Positions 57,965 to 64,000 of a stretch of DNA of 64,000 nt are shown here, one piece after another (within the stretch, counting starts at the first letter, position 1; every line of letters starts with the position of its first letter). The DNA lies in contig JALMQS010000161.1 in NCBI GenBank assembly GCA_024734495.1, positions 2,613,531 through 2,677,530 on the forward strand, in the 5' to 3' direction. This DNA is from Forficula auricularia. Lineage: Eukaryota > Arthropoda > Insecta > Dermaptera > Forficulidae. The position numbers and the translations under genes were made by a program. Below the pieces are notes generated by a model that saw only the letters and a program-made list of their open reading frames with translations, was not told where the DNA came from and did no database searches.

Positions 57965-58794
57965 CAGGGGTGTCCAACCTTTTGGCTTACACGTGCCGCA
58001 TTTGAAGTAAAAATAAATGCCTCGGGCCGCAGATAAAATATACTAATTCTATTGATATTTTTTAATCAACGAAGATAGATAATAATGTAGAATAGTGTTC
58101 CACAAAGTGTGTGCCGCACCACACTGGTGTACCGTGGTCATTATATGGTGTGCCTCAGAAAAATGTCAAGTTTTGCTAAGATAATTCACCTCCAGATAGC
58201 TGACATTATGCGAGCAGCCTTATCAACGATTCCTCCAAATTTTGGTCGCCAGTGCTCAGTTAAGAAGGCTCACATTTCTCATTAAACATCTTTTCCTATT
58301 ATATTGATTATAATAATAAATAAATATTAAATAAACATTGTTTTTTTCTTTGGTGTTTCTCTAAAATTTCTTGATTTGATAGGTGTACCTTGAAGATAAA
58401 AAGTTTGCGGAACACTGATGTAGAATAATGATATCCACCATGACAAAGAGGCAAAAATATCTTAAAAATATTTATATCTAATTAAAAAAAGGGATTCAAA
58501 ATATGACAAAATTATGAATATTTTTTCGGAAATCTTGATATATTTTTTCATCTTCAAAATTTAAAATCTGCCCCTTTATTTTTTCGAAAATTTTTGGGGA
58601 AATTATTCAATTTCTTCTTATTTTAGAAACAAAAAAAAAAGCACAAACAAATATCAGGTCAAATCGTATCAGATGTGTTCCAGTAAGTAAATAAAAATCT
58701 CATTGTTTTAAGGAAGTTTATAATTTCATGTCAGTCCGCATTCATTGCAGTGCTGGGCCTCATGCGGCCCACGGGTGCGGGTTGCACACCCCTG
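57965..58794. mobile_element. hAT-like non-autonomous element with 8-bp target duplication
   Basis: The left end CAGGGGTGTCCAACCTTTTG and the right end, reverse complemented, CAGGGGTGTGCAACCCGCAC form the terminal repeats. TTCTAGAG flanks both sides (57957-57964 and 58795-58802). CAGGGGT tips, GGCCGCA words near both ends and an 8-bp duplication are typical of hAT. No transposase remains. A second hAT-like MITE is inserted inside at 58093-58417. Confidence 0.88.
58093..58417. mobile_element. Nested hAT-like MITE with 8-bp target duplication
   Basis: The left end TAGTGTTCCACAAAGTGTGT and the right end, reverse complemented, CAGTGTTCCGCAAACTTTTT are inverted repeats. ATGTAGAA flanks both sides (58085-58092 and 58418-58425). 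GGTGTACC words lie inside both ends. Because it interrupts 57965-58794, it is the younger insertion. Confidence 0.85.
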
Positions 58795-58850
58795 TTCTAG
58801 AGCAAAAAATATTATCATCGGCCTTATAGGCAACCCGGAGCTCTGTTTAT

Positions 58851-58918
58851 TTTAGTTCTAGGTACTCCGATCACTAATAATAATTTTAGTTCTAGGTACT
58901 ACGATCACTAATAATAAT
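58851..58918 (+). repeat. Tandem duplication, 34-bp unit
   Basis: TTTAGTTCTAGGTACTCCGA TCACTAATAATAA is followed by the same unit with one change (C to A). Confidence 0.85.
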
Positions 58919-59840
58919 CGATAGCTTTAAATTTGTGGATTAGCCAATTCATGTCGATGACTACCAAACTAACTAGTATCATATAAATTACATCTAGGAA
59001 ACGGACTAAAAAAATTGATCATTTGAGTTGAATGCTATCTTCTAAGTTATAATCAAAATCTAATCAGAAAACAAAAAAATGAATTAGAAAAAATACATAA
59101 TATAATTATATATCATTAATTTCGGCAAAAGAAATATAATATAGATAAGAGAGAGAGAGAGAGTAAACACACTCATGAAAAAATTTACACTTAAGTATTA
59201 TTATTACTAGACAAACGTAGTGGAGTTATTGAATAGACATTATAAAGGATATACTTCAATTGTTTTAATTTCATCATAGAAATCATAAACCTATCTAATT
59301 CCAAAATATCATTTTTTATGGTATAATGCAACTCTAATTTTGAATTATAGGATACGATTCTCGGAACAATTTTTTTATCTTTATTCTATAATAGTACATA
59401 TTACAAAATATTCTTTACTACTTATTATTTTTTTTTAGTACTTAATAGTTATGAATTTTATTTATTTAACTAACCAGGTCACCGCACAAAGCTTTGTGTA
59501 AAAAGCAATTTTGGAATTTTTTCATCGATATAAAAAAAATACACATATTACAAAATTTAATATTACTTAATATATTATGAAAAGTTATACGTATCTCTTA
59601 TAAAAATAATTTAATTTGAAATATTAATGAAAATTTTTCAAAAAATTAAATTTCTCAAAATACAATATGTTTGCCCAAAAATGAATTTATTAATTTAAAT
59701 TTGTTTTCTAAATGTTCCTAAAGATAGTACCTTTTTACTTTACCATACAGGGTATGGTCTGAGAGATTATTATTTCTAATATAATCTTAGACATATAGTA
59801 TTTCACTTAATTAGAACATTGGTTTAATTTACTAATAGAA
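58919..59840. other. AT-rich spacer
   Basis: (GA)n at 59149-59164. ACTTTACCATACAGGGTATG GTC at about 59737-59759 is shared with 44311-44333. Confidence 0.45.
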
Positions 59841-59965
59841 TTTTCAAATAAAAAATATTTAATTTTTCATTTTCGTGAAAAAATTCGAATTTGATGTTTT
59901 TTCAATTTTTCAAGTACCTTGAATTCAAAAAATTGAGTATATATATATATGTGTGTGACTCATTT
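59841..59965 (+). repeat. Partial copy of the 60721-60865 segment
   Basis: TTTCATTTTCGTGAAAAAATTCGAATT..., TTTTTCAAGTACCTT.AATTC and TATATATATGTGTG parallel 60740-60865 and 18565-18670. The repeat that follows is therefore bounded by a direct repeat of its own 3' part. Confidence 0.5.
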
Positions 59966-59994
59966 AATTATTAGCATTGAATCGCTTTGAAAGC

Positions 59995-60988
59995 TTACTA
60001 AAAAATTATTTCATGCGTGTTTAATCTATAACGATAGATTGAAAGTATAATTCTTTTTCATGAGGTTTTATTTTGCAATTTTTTTAACATATATCAACTC
60101 TATATAATAGACTTTGCATGCAATTTTATTATTAGTATTAAAATAGTAAGCTTGTGTTAAGGAGAAGTAGACCCTTTGATAAAACTCGTACTATACTTGA
60201 TTAATAGAAAATTCTTTAATTCCTGTCTAAGCTTGTTTCATTGTCTCCAATGAAGATGGACTTGTCTCGACATGTATCCGGGATTATTATAAAAGTGCCC
60301 AAGCTTATATTTCGGACCCTTTGCTTTCTATACCAGAGTGAGACATTTTACCCCAATTGCATTTCAGAGAATTTATTATTTTTTTAATTTTTACCCTTAA
60401 TTGTTTTTAAAATATTTTCAATGAAAAAAGGGAATTATTTTGTCGAAATTTCGGTAGATTCTTTTAAGGAAAGAAAAAAATTGATCGAATACATTTTTTT
60501 TCATTAAATAATTATATACAATGAATTTATTTTTATTAGATAAATTTTTTAATCAAATAAATAAGAATTAACAGATATTTATTATGGGGTGCTCATTTTA
60601 GAAAATCAATTCATATGAAATTTGTTTTTAATAAAATTAATAATTTATTTTTTCTAATAAAATTTCCTCGATAGGCTTGCAAGCTAAAGCCTGCCGGGCC
60701 TGTTTAATTTAATAATAAAATTTCCAAATCAAAATTTAAATTTTTTTATTTTCGTAAAAGAATTCAAATTCGATTTCCCCCCCCCCCCCCCCAATTTTTC
60801 AGGCACCTTAAATCCAAAAAATTGTAAATCTCTCTCTATAGGTATATATCTGCGTATGTAATCAAATCAAATACAAATTTTTCGGTACTAGAACGAACTG
60901 AACGATTCTCTGGTTTGACTAGTGTTAAGAATGGGGAATCCGGACCGACATAATTTCTTTATGACTTTAGTTTTTGAATTATCGTTAC
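59995..60988 (+). repeat. ~0.99-kb interspersed repeat, copy 2
   Basis: Colinear with 17808-18796 throughout. A C run at 60777-60792 interrupts it. The 61-codon frame at 60922-61107 starts in its 3' end and is not a gene. Confidence 0.8.
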
Positions 60989-61388
60989 ATGTATCGAGTT
61001 ATTATATCTTAATAAATGGAAAATACACCAAGTTCAATTTAATATTTACTATATATAACATGTATACTATAATTTATTATTTATTCAATTTTCTTTTTTT
61101 GTTTTAGGTAAATTTCTCGTCTGAATAAATAAATCTACTGTTTTTGCCTGGTGTAAGTAAAGATAATTAATTTTTCTACTTAATTTCTCTCTTCACACAC
61201 AAACTTCATTTGAAACAAATATCTAAAGTTCTAAAATATTGCTCAAGCTTTATTTGAAACAAATAAAGTTCTAAAATATTGCTCCATACCTAGATTTTGA
61301 AAATCGTATATATATAGACAAAGTTGATTAGCTGCATTTAATTAAAAAATGACTTCTAATTGCTCTTGCTGCATAAATATTGAAGTTT
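60989..61388. other. Spacer with a weak acceptor/donor junction
   Basis: TTCTTTTTTTGTTTTAG is followed directly by GTAAAT at about 61107. It is weaker than the sites at 2397 and 37628. CAAGCTTTATTTGAAACAAA appears as a short duplication at about 61210-61262. Confidence 0.35.
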
Positions 61389-61465
61389 CTTTTTGCCGAA
61401 AGTAGCAGAATTTTTATAAATTGAAGGAGACAATAAAAGAGTGTGACTTCTGCTAGAATTATAAT
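61389..61465 (+). mobile_element. Foldback element D, left-end fragment
   Basis: AAGTTTCTTTTTGCCGAAAG TAGCAGAA, then TTGAAGGAGACAATAAAAGA GTGTG and CTTCTGCTAGAATTATAA. Same order as the left end of foldback B. The remainder is missing. Confidence 0.65.
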
Positions 61466-62637
61466 TGAACTATGAATTTGATTCACTATTACAAAGAAAA
61501 GAAAACATTTTTACTCTATCATGGCAGTGTTAGTGCAAAATGGGCAAAATATGGGCTTGGTTCACTTTAACTCTGAACCCTCATTTATTACTAGGGTCAC
61601 TCTAAGCCTACCAAATCTTAAAAAGGCTTTTACTTTTTTCTCCAATTTAATATTATTATTGCGAAGATTTCTGCACCCCAAGTATATTTGCTCTCGTGGA
61701 CCACTGCAAACATTACACATCACTATTAATACTACAGGTTTATTTATATATCGGCTTATTATGTAAGCATAGATAAAAGTCGAAGATTATCTTACGAAAG
61801 AATACTTATGAAATTTTTTTTATTAATTTAATCCTCGTCTTTGTTTTCTCGTTGAAGCACCCACGGCATGCTTCCTGACATCGGTTCAATTACATTCGAC
61901 ATTGAATTCGCCAACGCCGTTTACGTCACTGATATTCCACTGGGTACTATTGCAATTCTGGAAATTATAAACACACAATGTTTTAGTATCGAATTAATCA
62001 ATATTCATGTTTCCTTATCATTCGAAAAGTTTTTCCCGAGGGCGTTCATTCGGATTGTTTGAGCCCAAAAAGTTACTACTAGTTTGATAAAGAAACTTGA
62101 AGATCAACTTTTTAAGCAAAAACTCTTAACTTGCCACGAACATGAACAAATTTCTATATTATAATCATAAGAAGAATCTTATTCTTACTTCCTTTCCGAA
62201 GAATTTCAATTTCCTTTGGAAAATTTACGCCATTTTCTCTATTCAATTATTGTCTATACAAATCATATGTATATATGTATATTGTACATACCTCGAGGGA
62301 AGGGTTTTTTCTTATTGATAAAGTTGTAAAGTTTCTCGGGAGATTAAATTAAATACAATCACAACACGGCTAACAATATTTTTAGTCAACCATTCAATTA
62401 AACAATAAATAAATGTTTTCTTCACATATAGCACCGTTAGAGAAGGTAAAGTTTTGGTTTTCAGGACAATTTTTTGACTGATCTCAAAGTTTTTTAAATA
62501 TCGAAAAAAAGGCCATCTCTCTATATATAAATCTATCTATGTACTTTATACAAATCATATTTCTAAACCCATCTACCATAAGCAAAATTTGGTACATTTC
62601 AAGTGCTAAAAAGCTAGGTACACACGTGAAACTTTTT
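61466..62637. other. Spacer, nothing recognised
   Basis: Frames 61521-61766 and 61868-62062 are in slightly GC-richer DNA but show no domain. Confidence 0.4.
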
Positions 62638-63038
62638 CGAAGGAGACAATAAAAGAGTGTGTCTTCTGCTGGAATTATAAATTTTTAATTTATTTATAAC
62701 GAGACTATAGTTTGTTGTATTGATTCATTGTTTAAACTGAAAACAATACACAAAAATTGAGATCTAATTCTTGACAATAACATATAGGTTCAAAATTTAT
62801 TATTTGTGGCCAAGAAATCTATTAGATATGAGTGAAACTTCAAGAAAAGATGATATCTGATGGATAATTTTAGTTTTATCCAAATACTGAATAACACTAA
62901 ACTATAACGTATAATACATAATGCTTAATCTGTAAGTGGTCAGAATGATGGTTCTTAATGCTTAGATAAATTAAATTCTCGAAACTATAGTCTCGTTATA
63001 AATAAATTAAAAATTTATAATTCCAGTAGAAGACACAC

Positions 63039-63404
63039 AACATGGACAGTGAAGCAGGTCAACCGCAGAAAAATAGATGCCTTCGAGCTATGGTGTTGGA
63101 GGAGGATGCTACGAGTCCCCTGGACAGCGCGACGAACAAATATCTCGATTCTTGGTGAAGTCAGGGCTGATCAGCGGCTGTCGAGTATCGTGCTCACAAG
63201 GGTCATGAGATATTTTGGACATCTTACCCGTGCCAATGATGGATTTGAACGAATCGTGATCCAAGGAAAAGTGGAGGGTTCACGAAGACGAGGCAGGTCT
63301 AGATGGAGAAGGGTGCTCCACAAAATAAAAATTGTGGGAGCATGGAGTTAATTAAGTCCACGCAACTTCTGACAAGAAGAAGGCGACTACGAAGAAGAAG
63401 AAGA
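63039..63404 (+). mobile_element. RTE-like LINE 3' end, inserted with an 11-bp duplication
   Basis: AGAAGACACAC occurs at 63028-63038 and again at 63405-63415. Between them lie a coding tail, a ~50-base 3' UTR and a (GAA)n tail, as seen in RTE-clade LINEs. Part of the right-hand duplication overlaps the GAA tail, so its length is uncertain by a few bases. Confidence 0.75.
63040..63351 (+). pseudogene. RTE-like reverse transcriptase ORF, C-terminal fragment
   Basis: The frame is open from the insertion point (TWTVKQ...) to TAA at 63349-63351, about 103 codons. It contains DAFELWCWRRMLRVPWTARR TN, then RVMRYFGHLTRA and GKVEGSRRRGRSRWR. The WCWRRML-x2-PWT-x2-RTN and YFGH-x(2)-R...GK-x-G-x3-RGR patterns are the conserved C-terminal region of RTE-type endonuclease/reverse transcriptase proteins in insects. 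No in-frame stop interrupts this part. The endonuclease and reverse transcriptase domains are missing because the copy is 5'-truncated. Confidence 0.8.
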
Positions 63405-63487
63405 AGAAGACACACTCTTTTATTGACTCCTTCAATTTATAAAAGTTCTGCTACTCTCGGCAAAAAGAAACTTTCAATTAAAAACAT

Positions 63488-64000
63488 TTTCCTCAAAGAT
63501 TTGATTCTTTATTGTTAATAATTTCGCGGTTTAAGTGATTCTGAATTTAAACATACATTCATTCATTGTATATAATATAATACAAACATGGAATCGGGGA
63601 CACTTTTCGTTCATAGAAGATTTTGTTCTCAACTTGAATTTTTTATGGATCTATTCAAAATTTTTCCGAGATCCGATAATCCAAATAGAGTGCCAGAGCC
63701 AAAAAAAATCTTGCTTGAATTTGTTTTTGTTTTTGAACGTTTCAGATATTTCTAAAAAAGAATTAGGGAAAAAAATGTTTTCTTGCATGTCTACTAATTT
63801 CAATTACTTTTCCTGTATTTAATTTGTACATTCTGCTGTACTTTAGGCTTAAGTACGTTTGTCCGCATTTACTGTTCACTTCTATGCATTTTCATTCAAT
63901 ACACTTCGGCTATCAATAAACTTAGAGCAAAATAAAATTATCTCTCTAGCCTTGTGTAGACTTAGGCTAATCAATGGTTGTTAATATTTCAAGACGAAAA
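63488..64000. other. Spacer, nothing recognised
   Basis: A 95-codon frame at 63535-63822 has no domain and is AT-driven. Nothing else is seen before the window edge. Confidence 0.4.

Larger units (their letters stand above)
62638..63487. mobile_element. Foldback element E, split by a LINE insertion
   Basis: The left arm (GAAGGAGACAATAAAAGAGT, CTTCTGCTGGAATTATAAAT, TAACGAGACTATAGTTT) is at 62638-62713. The inverted right arm is at about 62977-63038, resumes at 63405 after the inserted LINE piece, and ends in TTCTGCTACTCTCGGCAAAA AGAAACTTTCAATT. The centre (62714-62976) is AT-rich and unrelated to the arms. Confidence 0.8.

Overview
This window looks like non-coding DNA from an animal genome, most likely an insect or another arthropod. 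It is very AT-rich, has almost no long open frames, and is packed with eukaryotic transposon remains: one Ty3/Gypsy-type LTR retrotransposon, several 5'-truncated LINE tails, hAT-like and mariner-like MITEs, and many foldback (long inverted repeat) elements. I see no bacterial or organellar gene, no rRNA gene, no complete tRNA gene and no convincing host protein exon. Two sites that join a splice acceptor directly to a splice donor on the + strand (2397 and 37628) fit recursive splice sites, so part or all of the window could lie in a very long intron of a + strand gene. That is an inference.

Layout. 1-9 kb: AT-rich spacer with a 63-bp near-perfect palindrome (4099-4161), a tRNA-like SINE candidate (about 6985-7110) and a Stowaway-like MITE (7328-7662). 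9.3-10.5 kb: a foldback element with two T-arm/B-box motifs, next to an 867-bp TIR element holding the tail of an unidentified ORF. 10.5-17.5 kb: spacer, a tRNA-like remnant, a cluster of old repeats in both orientations, and a repeat with a hammerhead-like core (15.8 kb). 17.5-21 kb: a foldback element with a 12-bp target duplication, a ~0.99-kb dispersed repeat whose partner is at 60 kb, and a LINE tail. 22.6-31.1 kb: several foldbacks, some nested. 32.2-35.8 kb: an hAT-like MITE, a LINE tail with poly-A, and two further TIR elements.

37.7-42.6 kb holds the only substantial coding unit: a 4.9-kb LTR retrotransposon on the minus strand with gag and pol. Its LTRs are identical by eye, so it inserted recently. 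Gag and pol are joined by a textbook -1 frameshift heptamer at the gag stop. Pol carries protease, reverse transcriptase, RNase H and DD35E integrase motifs and is broken only by a one-base frame slip in an A-rich tract.

43-64 kb: tandem repeats (43.0-43.45 and 46.2-46.45 kb), a compound inverted plus direct repeat (48.1-49.1 kb), a second GAAGTCGGT repeat (50.4 kb), minus-strand copies of the hammerhead-like repeat (52.7-53.5 kb), a C-rich tract (53.9 kb), an hAT element with a second hAT-like MITE nested inside it (57.97-58.79 kb), the partner of the 18-kb repeat (60 kb), and a foldback element split by an RTE-like LINE tail (62.6-63.5 kb).

Apart from gag and pol, which together make the retrotransposon machinery, the features do not form a pathway. 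The window records repeated transposon insertion. All coordinates come from reading by eye. Identity estimates are approximate and no database search was possible.
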